64,000 nt of DNA from an uncultured Pelagibacteraceae bacterium (GTDB lineage: Bacteria; Pseudomonadota; Alphaproteobacteria; Pelagibacterales; Pelagibacteraceae), in contig CACHOG010000001.1 in the NCBI GenBank assembly GCA_902581445.1, positions 327,326-391,325 on the forward strand, in the 5' to 3' direction. Below, in pieces: positions 25,881 through 35,732 of this stretch. The translations under genes were made by a program, and so were the position numbers. How positions within the stretch are numbered: position 1 is the stretch's first letter; every line of letters begins with the position of its first letter. Under the pieces are notes generated by a model, which worked only from the letters and a program-made list of their open reading frames with translations, was not told where the DNA came from and ran no database searches.

Positions 25881-26849
25881 CTATCTTGTATACTCGACAA
25901 ATTTCTTAAGAGATTTATTTATAAAACTTTCATAAGAAATAGATTGTTTTTTTAAATTAGTTCCATTTAAAAATGATTTAGACATTTTAAAATCGTAAGA
26001 AGGCTCAAAAAAGAAAGGTACCGAAATTCTTTCTGATTTATTCCAAAGAACTCTATGATTTGTAGCCTTAAACTTTCCTTTACTTAGATATTCTAAGGCT
26101 CTACCAGTATTAACAACTAGAGCATTTTTATTAAAAGGTACATCATACCATTTCTTGTTTTTTCTATTTTGAACTTGTAGTCCTCCTACTTTATCTTGAT
26201 ATAAAACTGTAAATATCCCACTATCCACATGTGTTTCACAACCCAATGCAACGCCATCTTGTTTAGAAATTTCCACAGGTTTACTTTGAATTGGATAAAA
26301 ATTAAATCTTAAAGTACTCAGTGTTTTAAATCTTGAAAAGGCTTTACCGGATAATAAAGGATCTTTCTTGTATAGTTTGATAATACTCTTGAAAAGTAAT
26401 TCGCTTAATAAATAAATATCATCATAATAGTTTGATAAATGATTTATTGAATCTTTTTGGAAACATTTTTCCAAATCTAAGCACTCTATATATTGATTTT
26501 TAATTTTCTGTGAAAAACTTTCTGATACTCTTAAGTCTCCAATATCCAAACCTTCTTTTCCATTTACGTCACTTGGAAAGTAGCCCCTATAAAAGTTTTT
26601 ATTTTTTTTATTCCATTTATTTGGAGAAAGTTTAATTTTTTCTTTTTTGTTAAGTTTAAAAAATTTTTCTCCAATTTTTACAATTTTTTTAATTCTTTTA
26701 TGATCAATACCGTGACCAATAACTTGAAAAAAACCAACCTCAACACAAGCTTTCTCAATCTTTTTAATGATCTTCAGCGATTCTTTGGAACCCAGATCTT
26801 TGCTAACTAATGATGAAATATTTATAGTTGGTATATAGTTTTGTTTCAT
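25881..26849 (-). CDS. Isopenicillin-N-synthase-like 2OG-Fe(II) oxygenase
   Basis: A 322-residue oxygenase of the DIOX family. The iron triad is His207-x-Asp209 (ETHVDSG) and His265 (TNHRV), followed by Arg274-x-Ser276 for 2-oxoglutarate. The N-terminal VGFFQVIGHGID motif is also typical. The substrate is unknown; relatives hydroxylate or cyclise amino-acid-derived compounds. The gene is last in a minus-strand array with EamA, thioesterase and SDR genes, and overlaps the EamA gene by one base. Confidence 0.85.
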   Translation of the reverse strand: MKQNYIPTINISSLVSKDLGSKESLKIIKKIEKACVEVGFFQVIGHGIDHKRIKKIVKIGEKFFKLNKKEKIKLSPNKWNKKNKNFYRGYFPSDVNGKEGLDIGDLRVSESFSQKIKNQYIECLDLEKCFQKDSINHLSNYYDDIYLLSELLFKSIIKLYKKDPLLSGKAFSRFKTLSTLRFNFYPIQSKPVEISKQDGVALGCETHVDSGIFTVLYQDKVGGLQVQNRKNKKWYDVPFNKNALVVNTGRALEYLSKGKFKATNHRVLWNKSERISVPFFFEPSYDFKMSKSFLNGTNLKKQSISYESFINKSLKKFVEYTR

Positions 26850-27796
26850 TATCTGTTTGGTGTATCTGTTGCTATCATCTGACCTCTTACTTTTTCTCTA
26901 AAGTAAATATAGAACCCAGCTGCAATAATGATTGCTGCACCTAAAAAAGTTCTAGGCACTGGAATAGTTTCGAAAAGAATATAACCAGCTAGCATAGCCC
27001 AAACAATATATGAGTATTCAAACAATGATACAATTGATGGAGATGCAATACTGTAAGCTGAGAAAACACAAAAGAATGATATAGATGCAACAATCCCCAT
27101 AACAAGAACGTATGGCCATGAAGCTGAAGGATTAGTAAACCACTCTCTTACAATAAATTGCATTGTTGGATCTGTAAAAGTATTAAATTTTCCATCCCCA
27201 GTTATTAAAAATATCATCAAACCTGCAAACGTTGCAAAAATATAAAGCCAAGTCATCTGAGTATAAATACTGTCTTTGTCAGATGTATATTTTGTTATTG
27301 TCATTGAACATGAGTAACAAATAGCACAAGCAACTGGTGCTAATTTAAAATAATCAAAGTCTTCCCAGTTTGGGTCTAAAACTATTATTACACCAATAAA
27401 TCCAACTACAATCGCAGACCATCTTCTTATACCAATTTGCTCTTTTAGAAAAAATTTAGCAAACATTGACATAAAAAAAGGACAGGAGAAGAAAAGTGCA
27501 CTCGTCATAGCAAGTGTCATAAAAGTTAAAGATATATAAAAAAAACTAAATCCAAAAAAGAAACAGATTACTCTTAAAAGAGTTAAAAAAGGGTAGTGTG
27601 TTTTTAAAGTAATATGTTTTTTTGTTATTATTACAAATGCCAAAAGTATAGTCGCTTGGATTAGTGTTCTACCAAGGTATAATTCAAATAACGCAATATC
27701 TTCGAAAATAAATTTAATAAGAGAGTCCTGAATGGAAAAAAAGGCCATACCAGTCATTATAAAAAAAATACCTTTTGTATTATTATTTGCTTCCAT
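26849..27796 (-). CDS. EamA/DMT-family transporter
   Basis: A 315-residue inner-membrane protein with about ten hydrophobic segments in two EamA halves, the standard drug/metabolite-transporter topology. The FFIMTGMAFFSIQDSLIKF start and the AIVVGFIGVIIVLDP segment closing the first half are typical. Substrates of this family range from amino acids to osmolytes. It lies between the thioesterase and oxygenase genes, overlapping the latter by one base. Two other EamA proteins occur at 33.6 and 37.2 kb. Confidence 0.85.
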   Translation of the reverse strand: MEANNNTKGIFFIMTGMAFFSIQDSLIKFIFEDIALFELYLGRTLIQATILLAFVIITKKHITLKTHYPFLTLLRVICFFFGFSFFYISLTFMTLAMTSALFFSCPFFMSMFAKFFLKEQIGIRRWSAIVVGFIGVIIVLDPNWEDFDYFKLAPVACAICYSCSMTITKYTSDKDSIYTQMTWLYIFATFAGLMIFLITGDGKFNTFTDPTMQFIVREWFTNPSASWPYVLVMGIVASISFFCVFSAYSIASPSIVSLFEYSYIVWAMLAGYILFETIPVPRTFLGAAIIIAAGFYIYFREKVRGQMIATDTPNR

Positions 27797-27847
27797 ATTC
27801 TGTACCTACAACAAAAAACTTATCTTTTTAATTTGAAAAGAATGAAA

Positions 27848-28318
27848 CTATTTTTTTAGTTTATTTGAGAATATTAGATTTTCGCTCTTGAAGGAATGTT
27901 TATTTTCACTGATGAATTTTGCCATAAGTTCTACTTTTTCTTTTTCAAATTCAGCAACTTTTCTCTCTTTTAAATCAACGTAAAGGGCTAAAACTTCAAT
28001 TGTTGATGCTAAATATTTTTTTTCTTTATGTACCATTTCAAACTTGTACTGTATTCTTTTTTTATCGTGGTCAAAGTGTATAAGGTTTAATTCAACTTCA
28101 TCTCCCTCAATCAATTCTTGGTTGTAAGTAATATGTGACTCAACTACCATTGTACTTTTATTAGTTTCTAAAGCAGATTTTTCACCCATATCAAGTTTTG
28201 TCATTAAAGTTTCCGCTGCATTTTGATCAAAAATTAAAATGTAATAAGCCACATTCATATGGCCATTATAGTCAGTCCACTCTTTTTTAATTTTTGCTGT
28301 CGAAATTTTTATTGTCAT
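27848..28318 (-). CDS. Hotdog-fold thioesterase, probable betainyl-CoA thioesterase (CdhB-like)
   Basis: A 156-residue 4HBT/hotdog protein. The WTDYNGHMNVAYY segment (residues 14-26) holds the active-site region of this family and matches what I recall of CdhB, the thioesterase that frees glycine betaine from betainyl-CoA in carnitine degradation. The rest (VVESHITYNQEL, DHDKKRIQY) fits a generic acyl-CoA thioesterase. Assignment to betainyl-CoA rests on that similarity and on carnitine dehydrogenase and BKACE genes in the same window; other CoA esters remain possible. It follows the SDR gene by 33 bases. Confidence 0.75.
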   Translation of the reverse strand: MTIKISTAKIKKEWTDYNGHMNVAYYILIFDQNAAETLMTKLDMGEKSALETNKSTMVVESHITYNQELIEGDEVELNLIHFDHDKKRIQYKFEMVHKEKKYLASTIEVLALYVDLKERKVAEFEKEKVELMAKFISENKHSFKSENLIFSNKLKK

Positions 28319-28351
28319 TAAATAATTATTACCTCAAAATTAATTACAGAT

Positions 28352-29140
28352 CTAATGTAATCTAATAGCATCTCCGTCGACACCGATTACTTGTCCAGAC
28401 ACTCTTGCTGCATCATCAGAAATCAAAAAGCCACACATTTTCCCAATATCGCTCTCATAAATCCAACAATTCATCGATGCCATTGATATAAATTCTTTTT
28501 CAATAGATTTTTTTGAAATTTTTAAAAGTTTTGCTTTATCTTTCGCAACTCTAATCATTCTGTCACCTTTTATTGTTCCTGGGCATAACGCATTCACACG
28601 TATTTTAAATTTACCAAGCTCCATAGATAAAGTTTTTGTCATTCCTACAATCGCCCATTTACTTGCAGCATAAGGTGATCTTAAAGGGAAGCCCATTATT
28701 CCAGCTCCTGATGAAATATTTATAATTGATCCACCCTTATTTTTTTTTAACATTGGTATTGCTAGTCTAGTGAAATAATAATGACTAAACACATTTACTT
28801 TCATTGTATTTTCCCAATCGTCTGTTGAGATATTTTCTAATGTTGCAGTTGGACCTGCTATACCTACATTGTTAATCAGGCAATCAATTTTGGATGTCTT
28901 TTTATTTATTTTTTCAAATAATTCATTTACTTGGTACTCGTCTGAAGCATCACAATTAAAAATAAAGAGTTTTTTATTTATATTTGAATTTTTTTTTAAT
29001 TTATTGATATATTTTTCATTTATATCACTTACAAATACTGTTGCACCTCTATCCAAGCAAACTTTTACTGTAGCTAAGCCAATTCCAGATGCTCCAGCTG
29101 ATATTATAATTTTTTTATTTTTTAAGGATTGATTTGTCAT
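28352..29140 (-). CDS. Short-chain dehydrogenase/reductase
   Basis: A 262-residue classical SDR. The cofactor motif is AGASGIG (residues 15-21), then NNVG, the catalytic Ser in INISSGAG and Tyr-x-x-x-Lys (YAASK). An Asp after strand 2 (SDINE) favours NAD(H). The substrate is unknown; the setting beside a betainyl-CoA thioesterase-like gene suggests oxidation of a hydroxylated amine or acid. Its ATG lies 9 bases after the terminator hairpin of the upstream binding-protein gene. Confidence 0.85.
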   Translation of the reverse strand: MTNQSLKNKKIIISAGASGIGLATVKVCLDRGATVFVSDINEKYINKLKKNSNINKKLFIFNCDASDEYQVNELFEKINKKTSKIDCLINNVGIAGPTATLENISTDDWENTMKVNVFSHYYFTRLAIPMLKKNKGGSIINISSGAGIMGFPLRSPYAASKWAIVGMTKTLSMELGKFKIRVNALCPGTIKGDRMIRVAKDKAKLLKISKKSIEKEFISMASMNCWIYESDIGKMCGFLISDDAARVSGQVIGVDGDAIRLH

Positions 29141-29148
29141 AATAAAAA

Positions 29149-29176
29149 AAAGGCCCTTTTATAAAAAAGGGCCTTT
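29149..29176 (-). terminator. Rho-independent terminator of the second betaine-binding protein gene
   Basis: A 12-bp stem (AAAGGCCCTTTT with AAAAGGGCCTTT) and a 4-base loop are followed on the minus strand by seven T residues. It lies 22 bases after the binding-protein stop. The T run ends only a few bases before the SDR start codon, so read-through would be the only way for the upstream promoter to serve the SDR array. Confidence 0.85.
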
Positions 29177-29198
29177 AATTTTAATTATTTAAAAAGTG

Positions 29199-30206
29199 TT
29201 ATTTTAGCCAAGGCTTCCATTTATCTGGATTGTTGTCTAACCACTCTTTAACAACTTCTTTTACAGGTCTTTTCTTAATATCAACTTCAACTAACATTTT
29301 AGCTTGATCAATATTTTGTAAAGACATGTTTTCGAAGAATTTTTTAGCATCAGCATGTTCAGCTTTTGCAAAAGTAGCTGGATTACCATAATTCATTGTA
29401 TAATCCTTAGCCCAACCAGTTGCTGGCCAACCTTTTGTTCCGCAGTCTTTCCAGTTGTTTGCTTCAGTAAACGTATCTGGGTCACAAACTTTGTGTTCTG
29501 GAAGTTGAACTCCTACCATCTCATACTCACCAAAAAACCAATGTGGTGACCATAGGTATAATAAGAAAGGTTCTTTTCTCATATAAGCCGCTTTTGCTTC
29601 AGCAATAGCTGCTGCTTCTGTACCAAGTTCATCTGCTTGGAAATCAATTCCTAAAAGATCAAGTCTTTTTTGGTCATGACAATTCCAACCAGCTACCGGA
29701 CAGCCAATAAGTCTACCTTTGCTTCCAGTTTCAATAGTTGCAAATTTTGCTTTATGTTTATTTAGATCTTTCCAAGTTTTAATCCCTAGTTCATCAGCTG
29801 CATATTTTGGTATCCAGTAATCAGATAATCCAATTATTCCAGAAGTTCCTAAAAGATCTACACTTCCGTCTCCGCTATAAGATCCTACGACTTTGCCTTC
29901 ATAAATTAGATCTTCATTTAACATAACGGAGTCTGCCTCAGCATAACTTGGCCAACTTTCACAAGCAAAATCAAGTTCACCTGCTGCAATTGCTTCCCAT
30001 AAACCAGTTCCTGACGGAAATACCGTTTGTTTAACTTTATATCCATATTCTCTCTCAAGAATTGCTACAGCAACTTCGCAAGTGATAATACCACCAGTCC
30101 AGTCAGCAATAGCTGCGTGTAGTCTTTTAGCATTAGCTTGCCCTAAACTACCCACTAATAGCACTAGTGATAAAAATAGTGCCGATATTGTTTTTGATAA
30201 TTTCAT
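29199..30206 (-). CDS. Glycine betaine-type periplasmic binding protein (OpuAC), second copy
   Basis: A 335-residue exported protein with a signal peptide ending ANA-K near residue 27 and an OpuAC domain. Landmarks are ADWTGGIITCEVAVAILE near the N-terminus, GCPVAGWNCHDQ and LYLWSPHWFF, the last rich in the Trp residues used to hold quaternary amines. It is clearly different in sequence from the binding protein at 8.6-9.6 kb. The fused permease gene lies 117 bases upstream on the same strand and the divergent ProV beyond it, giving a complete importer. A strong GGAGGG ribosome-binding site precedes the ATG. Confidence 0.9.
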   Translation of the reverse strand: MKLSKTISALFLSLVLLVGSLGQANAKRLHAAIADWTGGIITCEVAVAILEREYGYKVKQTVFPSGTGLWEAIAAGELDFACESWPSYAEADSVMLNEDLIYEGKVVGSYSGDGSVDLLGTSGIIGLSDYWIPKYAADELGIKTWKDLNKHKAKFATIETGSKGRLIGCPVAGWNCHDQKRLDLLGIDFQADELGTEAAAIAEAKAAYMRKEPFLLYLWSPHWFFGEYEMVGVQLPEHKVCDPDTFTEANNWKDCGTKGWPATGWAKDYTMNYGNPATFAKAEHADAKKFFENMSLQNIDQAKMLVEVDIKKRPVKEVVKEWLDNNPDKWKPWLK

Positions 30207-30323
30207 TATTTTCCCTCCAATGAATTAATTAAAAACTCATTTTAGTTCAAAAGTTACATAAATGTAAACCCCTCGAAAAAACGCACTAATTACTGGCAAT
30301 ATAGAGTTAATTTAAAAGTAAAT

Positions 30324-32438
30324 TTAAAGACCCAATGCTTCTCTTTGTTTTCTCGTCCAAGCCAAAGTAATTCTGTCTATTATTATAGCTAAAAGAACAA
30401 TACCGATACCTGCTGCTAGACCTCTGCCAGTATCAGATCTAGCTAATCCATTAAACACCTCTAACCCAAGGCCCTTACCACCAATCAATGGCGTAACTAT
30501 TTGCATCGCAAAAGCCATTATTACTGTTTGATTAAAGCCTATAACTAAACTTGGAACTGCTAATGGAAATTTTATTTTTCTTAAAGTCTGAATTAAAGTT
30601 CCACCAAATGATCTTGATACTTCTGAGTAAGTTCCTGATACTTGTGTTAAACCCAAACAAGTCAATCTTACTATAGGTGGTATCGAGTAAATAACAGTAG
30701 CTAAAACAGCAGAAACAATCCCACCACCAAAAAACATTAGAACTGGTATTAGATAACAGAAATAAGGAAGAGTTTGCATTGCATCTAATACAACGTTTTG
30801 AATATTCCTAAATCTTTCACTATACGATGCTATTATTCCTAAAGGTACTCCAACAACAAAACATAAAGCAACTGAAACTAAAACAGATGATAGAGTAATC
30901 ATTGATTGAGACCAGATTCCACAGGCACCAATAAAAAGCAACAATATAGCAGTAATGATTGCAAATCTTACTCCAACGGTAATGTAGCCTAACGCAACAA
31001 ATACAGCCATAGTGTACCACCAAGGTATGTGAGTTAAGAAAACATCTAATGGACGCAATAAATTTAGATAGACAAAAGCCCTTAAACTTTTTGTAAAAGC
31101 AATAAAACCTGGATTTACAGTTAAACTTTCCACAGCATTTGTAATTGGTTGTCTTATAGATAGTTTCCATTCTTCAGGAAAAGAACCAAAGTTAAATAAA
31201 TATGTATCGATTAAACTAATTAGAAAAAAAACTATAAATGACGGTATTATATAATATCTTTTACTTATAAATTCTTTAATATCATTTGCAGTTCTTTTAT
31301 TAAATATTGAAATTGAAAATTGAAAAAAATAGGCGATTAAACTAGTTACAAATAAACAGACATATTTAATTACATCGTGAGAAATTTTTATAGGCTGCTC
31401 TATAATTCTTGCCAAAGAATACTTAGCCCAATTTTGTGGTAAAAAATAAAATTTCTGCACATCATCTGGAATTCTTTCTTCAGTTTTACTGAAAGACATA
31501 CTGAACCTATCAAACATAATTGCCATAAACAAAATACAAAGCCCACCTTCCATAGCCCATCCAACATCGAGTCTTCTAATAGCCTGCCAAACCTGTCCAC
31601 CAATTCCTTCAGCTCCAATGAAACATGCAAGAACAACGAGGGCCAGAGCCATCATAATTACCTGATTGATACCCATCATGATACTAGGCAATGATAAAGG
31701 AATTTTAATTTTAAATAAAAGCTGTAATTTATTTGAACCAAATGCAGTTGCACTTTCTATGGTTTGTGCTGGAACTTGTCGTATTCCTGAATTTGTTAAT
31801 CTTATAATTGGAGGCATTCCATAAATCATAGTTGCAAGAATTGCTGGTGCACCACCGATACCAAAAAAAAATAAAGCAGGAAATAAATATACAAAAGCTG
31901 GCATCACCTGCATGGTATCTAAAACTGGTTTCATAAAATTTTCAAACCGGTCACTTTGAGAACATAACACTCCAAGAATAAATCCAAAAAATACACAAAG
32001 TAAAACTGATAAACCCATTAAAGCAACAGTTTGAAGGGAAGGCTCCCACATACCTGTTGCACCCCAAAAATAAACTACAAACAATGAGTAGAGACCAAGT
32101 CTTAAACCACCAGCAATCAAACATGGTAAAAATATTATAGCAGCGATTAATAACCATGGAGAATCAAGTAAAAAATCTTCTACAAAATAATAACAAGCCT
32201 TAATATATCCAGCTACAATTTTAGTCATCCACCTATAGTTTTTTTTTAAAAAATCTTCTCCCTCATTTACCCATGCAGTAAAAGTAAATTGATCTGTTAC
32301 ATACTTTGGAAACTTTGATGGACCTTCATTTTGGGTAGAGAGCCATAGAGCAACTAAAAATACTAAGCCAACTATTATATAAGTTATGATATTTTTTGAT
32401 TGGCTTGATTTTTTTATGATTTCAGTGCTGGTAGTCAT
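30324..32438 (-). CDS. Fused double-permease ProW-ProW of a betaine-type ABC importer
   Basis: A 704-residue protein containing two permease domains in one chain. Each has a six-segment core and an EAA loop: ESATAFGSN near residue 229 in the first half and EVSRSFGGT near 600 in the second. Both halves continue into a P-L-S/A-x-P-S segment and a Gly-x-Gly-Gly/Leu end. The usual ProW is about 300 residues and works as a homodimer, so this chain probably forms the complete translocation pathway alone. It is divergent from the ATPase gene with a 78-base spacer. Confidence 0.9.
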   Translation of the reverse strand: MTTSTEIIKKSSQSKNIITYIIVGLVFLVALWLSTQNEGPSKFPKYVTDQFTFTAWVNEGEDFLKKNYRWMTKIVAGYIKACYYFVEDFLLDSPWLLIAAIIFLPCLIAGGLRLGLYSLFVVYFWGATGMWEPSLQTVALMGLSVLLCVFFGFILGVLCSQSDRFENFMKPVLDTMQVMPAFVYLFPALFFFGIGGAPAILATMIYGMPPIIRLTNSGIRQVPAQTIESATAFGSNKLQLLFKIKIPLSLPSIMMGINQVIMMALALVVLACFIGAEGIGGQVWQAIRRLDVGWAMEGGLCILFMAIMFDRFSMSFSKTEERIPDDVQKFYFLPQNWAKYSLARIIEQPIKISHDVIKYVCLFVTSLIAYFFQFSISIFNKRTANDIKEFISKRYYIIPSFIVFFLISLIDTYLFNFGSFPEEWKLSIRQPITNAVESLTVNPGFIAFTKSLRAFVYLNLLRPLDVFLTHIPWWYTMAVFVALGYITVGVRFAIITAILLLFIGACGIWSQSMITLSSVLVSVALCFVVGVPLGIIASYSERFRNIQNVVLDAMQTLPYFCYLIPVLMFFGGGIVSAVLATVIYSIPPIVRLTCLGLTQVSGTYSEVSRSFGGTLIQTLRKIKFPLAVPSLVIGFNQTVIMAFAMQIVTPLIGGKGLGLEVFNGLARSDTGRGLAAGIGIVLLAIIIDRITLAWTRKQREALGL

Positions 32439-32516
32439 AGTTATAAAATTAGAATAATTAAATTTACTTTTAAAGCAAAATATTGTCTATTTTGACAATA
32501 AATTATAATTTTAAGC

Positions 32517-33563
32517 ATGAATAAAGACCAAAAAATCACCTGCTCAAATATTTGGAAGTTGTTTGGACCAGATGAAAAAAGAATAATAAAGAATTTAGAT
32601 AAAAGTCTGTCTATTAAAGAAGTACAAGAAAAAACAGGGCATGTTGTAGCTGTGAAAGATGTAAGTTTCTCAATTCAAAAAGGAGAAACGTTTGTGGTGA
32701 TGGGTCTCTCCGGTAGTGGAAAATCAACATTGGTAAGATGCATTTCAAGATTAATTGAACCCACATCAGGTACTGTGAAAATGGATGATGTTGATGTTAC
32801 TAAAATGAGTTCAAAAGATTTATTAGAATTAAGAAGAAATAAAATGAGCATGGTCTTCCAGCATTTTGGCCTTTTTCCACATAGAACTGTTGTAGAAAAT
32901 ATTGGATATGGACTAGAAGTTAGAGGTGCAAAAAAAGATATCAGAATAGAAAAATCAATGGAAGTTTTAAAAATGGTTGGATTGGATGGGTGGCAAAATA
33001 ATTATCCTAGAGAGTTATCAGGTGGTATGCAACAAAGAGTTGGATTAGCAAGAGCACTTGCAGTTGATCCTGAAATTTTAATTTTTGATGAGCCATTCTC
33101 AGCTTTAGACCCACTAATAAGACGAGAGATGCAAGACGAACTTTTAAAAATTCAAGAAAAACTCCAGCGAACTATGGTTTTTATTACTCATGATTTCTTA
33201 GAGGCTATTAAGATGGGAGATCACATTGCAATTATGAAAGATGGTGAAGTTTCTCAGGTTGGAACACCGGAAGAAATTGTTGCTAATCCTAAAGATCAAT
33301 ATGTTAAAGATTTTTGTGAGGATGTTCCAAAATATAAAGTTTTAAGTGCGGGAAAAGTAATGAGAAAAGATTGTTGCAATCAATCAAAAGAATTATTTAA
33401 AAATAAGTCGGACTGCATTTTAGATAATTCAAAAATTGAAACTTTAATTGATAAATTAGTTGAGTCAGATAAAATTTACCCAGTTATATGCTCAGAGACT
33501 GGAGAACTTCTAGGAGAGATAGACCGTTCTATAGTAATGAGGTCAATGAAATCAAAAACATAA
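32517..33563 (+). CDS. Betaine-type ABC transporter ATPase (ProV/OpuAA)
   Basis: A 348-residue ATPase. Walker A is GLSGSGKST (63-71), the signature is LSGGMQQRV and Walker B is IFDEPFSALDP. The 45-residue N-terminal extension ending EKTGHVVAVKDVS is typical of ProV. The C-terminal 80 residues are only a partial CBS-like regulatory module. It is divergent from the fused permease gene, so the 78-base gap at 32439-32516 holds both promoters. It converges with an EamA gene one base away. Confidence 0.93.
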   Translation: MNKDQKITCSNIWKLFGPDEKRIIKNLDKSLSIKEVQEKTGHVVAVKDVSFSIQKGETFVVMGLSGSGKSTLVRCISRLIEPTSGTVKMDDVDVTKMSSKDLLELRRNKMSMVFQHFGLFPHRTVVENIGYGLEVRGAKKDIRIEKSMEVLKMVGLDGWQNNYPRELSGGMQQRVGLARALAVDPEILIFDEPFSALDPLIRREMQDELLKIQEKLQRTMVFITHDFLEAIKMGDHIAIMKDGEVSQVGTPEEIVANPKDQYVKDFCEDVPKYKVLSAGKVMRKDCCNQSKELFKNKSDCILDNSKIETLIDKLVESDKIYPVICSETGELLGEIDRSIVMRSMKSKT

Positions 33564-33564
33564 A

Positions 33565-34497
33565 CTAGTAAAATTTTTTATTAGCCTTAACTGTTTTTAT
33601 TTTTTGAGAATCTCTCCATATAATTATGAAACCAGCAGAAACAATTAATAAAACACCTGGAAATAATTGTTGCCACGGAGCTTCATTAAAAAAAATCCAA
33701 CCTAATAAAAATGAAGATGGGATACCAAAATATTCAAAGGAGGCGAGCTTACTTAATGAAATTAGTCTATATGCAAATACAAATAATATTGCTGCTGTAC
33801 CACCAAGTATACCTGTTAAAACCATTAATAGTAAATCTCTTAGATTATTAACCGTAAAATCGTTTGATAAAATAACAAATAAAAAAAATGCACCTATCAC
33901 ATTAAACATCAACGTATAAAATTGTATTTTGGACGTTGAGAAGTTCGAAGGAATGTACTTAAGTATTATAACCGTTACTCCCCAAGCAAAAGCTGTTAGT
34001 ATTGAATATATAGAATAATAATTAAATATATCACTCGTTGGCTTTAAAATTAATACCACACCTAAAAAGCCAATTATAATTGCAGACCATCGATATATAC
34101 CCACTTTATCTTGTAAAAATATAATCGAAAGTATTACTATAAAAAATGGAGATGAAAAAGTTAAAGTCATTGCTGTTGCAAACTCAACATTAATTACCGA
34201 GATAAAAATAAATATATTCATTGCAAGAAAACTTAATCCTCTAAAACAACAGAGAGATAAAAATTTCTTATTTACATTCTTAAAAAGAGAGTTGTATTCT
34301 CCTGAAAAGAAAAGCAGAACAAGCAATGGTATTACCGCAAAAAAATTTCTAAAAACAGCTAATTTAAACACTGAATAGTCATTTCCTATAAATCTAATTA
34401 CTACTAAATACAAATCTACGCAAACTACACCTAATAGCATTGTAAGTATTGCGATTAAAGTTTTCCTAAGATCTACTTTTTCTTTTGCGATTTTCAT
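33565..34497 (-). CDS. EamA/DMT-family transporter
   Basis: A 310-residue inner-membrane protein with about ten hydrophobic segments arranged as two EamA repeats. The YRWSAIIIGFLGVVLILKP segment closes the first repeat, and a Lys-rich tail faces the cytoplasm. No substrate can be inferred. It is convergent with ProV and divergent from the Fe-alcohol dehydrogenase gene (36-base spacer). It resembles the EamA protein at 26.8 kb in layout more than the one at 37.2 kb. Confidence 0.85.
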   Translation of the reverse strand: MKIAKEKVDLRKTLIAILTMLLGVVCVDLYLVVIRFIGNDYSVFKLAVFRNFFAVIPLLVLLFFSGEYNSLFKNVNKKFLSLCCFRGLSFLAMNIFIFISVINVEFATAMTLTFSSPFFIVILSIIFLQDKVGIYRWSAIIIGFLGVVLILKPTSDIFNYYSIYSILTAFAWGVTVIILKYIPSNFSTSKIQFYTLMFNVIGAFFLFVILSNDFTVNNLRDLLLMVLTGILGGTAAILFVFAYRLISLSKLASFEYFGIPSSFLLGWIFFNEAPWQQLFPGVLLIVSAGFIIIWRDSQKIKTVKANKKFY

Positions 34498-34533
34498 TTA
34501 TTTTTGTAAGTTAGTATAAATTTTTAAATAAAT

Positions 34534-35727
34534 ATGCAAAATTTTAAACTCAATAAAGACGATTTATTAGGCAAACAAGATTGGACCTTTCCAACATTTA
34601 CAGCTTATGGACCAGGAAGATTTAAAGAAATTGGAAAATTCTGCAAAGATTTCAATATTCAAAATCCTTTAATCGTAATAGATAGTGGAAGCACTAAGCT
34701 GCCCTTTATAAGTGAATTACAAAATCTGCTTTCTGATACAAAAATTAAATCAAATATTTATTCTAATATATCTCCCAACCCTAGAGATGACGAAATCGAT
34801 GGTGGCTGCAAAGCATTCAAAGCCGGTAATCATGATTCTATAATCGCAATAGGAGGGGGCAGTGCTATGGATGGAGGAAAAGCTATATGCTTAACTGTTA
34901 ATAGCGGAATTCCTTTGTGGGATTTTGAATTTTTAGATAAAGTTCCAAGAGATCTAAAAGGTAAAAACCCTTTTCCAAAACTAATAACTATACCAACAAC
35001 TGCTGGTACAGGTGCAGAAACAGAAATAACTGCAATGGTTACTGACACAAAAAAAAGTATGAAATTTTGTATATGGCATCCAGAAGCTAGACCCTGCTTA
35101 GCATTAGTTGATCCAGAATTAACTTTAAAGTTACCAGCAAACCTAACAGCTTGGACCGGTATTGATGCAATGATACACGCTATTGAGGGTTACAGTGTTC
35201 CTATGTTTCATCCGTTATGTGATGGTTCAGCTTTAGAAAGTTTAAATTTAATTTCTAAGTCTCTTAAACTGGCAGTAAATGAACCAGACAATTTAGTTGC
35301 AAGGGGAGGAATGATTGTAGGGTCTTATTTAGGTGGAGTAGCTTTTTTAAAAGGCTTAGGTTTAGTACATGCCATCTCTCATATGGTTGGTGCAGAATAT
35401 AATACCCATCATGGACTTACAAATGCAATAATTCTTCCAACAGTAATGGAATATAATTTACCTGGTTTAGAGGAAAAAGTTCAGCGAATGTCAGAGGCAA
35501 TGCAATTTGATGACCATTCAGTTAAAGGTTTTAGAGAAAATTTAAATAAAATGTTAGATGAACTTAATATTCCAAGAGGATTAAATGAAATTGGTGTACC
35601 TGAGGATTCATTCAAAAGAATTGCAAAAAAATCTATGCTCGATCAGGCTTATGGTCAAAATCCTAAAAAAGCAACTTTAGAAGAGGTTGAACAATTAACT
35701 TTAAAAAGCATTAAAAAAGCTCGCTAG
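34534..35727 (+). CDS. Iron-containing alcohol dehydrogenase
   Basis: A 397-residue group III alcohol dehydrogenase. The NAD-binding motif is GGGSAMDGGKA near residue 107, then TTAGTGAE. Metal-binding His residues lie in HAIEGY, HAISHMVGA and NTHHGL. Family members oxidise simple alcohols, 4-hydroxybutyrate or lactaldehyde. The substrate here is unknown. It precedes the amidase gene by five bases in the same direction. Confidence 0.88.
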   Translation: MQNFKLNKDDLLGKQDWTFPTFTAYGPGRFKEIGKFCKDFNIQNPLIVIDSGSTKLPFISELQNLLSDTKIKSNIYSNISPNPRDDEIDGGCKAFKAGNHDSIIAIGGGSAMDGGKAICLTVNSGIPLWDFEFLDKVPRDLKGKNPFPKLITIPTTAGTGAETEITAMVTDTKKSMKFCIWHPEARPCLALVDPELTLKLPANLTAWTGIDAMIHAIEGYSVPMFHPLCDGSALESLNLISKSLKLAVNEPDNLVARGGMIVGSYLGGVAFLKGLGLVHAISHMVGAEYNTHHGLTNAIILPTVMEYNLPGLEEKVQRMSEAMQFDDHSVKGFRENLNKMLDELNIPRGLNEIGVPEDSFKRIAKKSMLDQAYGQNPKKATLEEVEQLTLKSIKKAR

Positions 35728-35732
35728 GGCAG

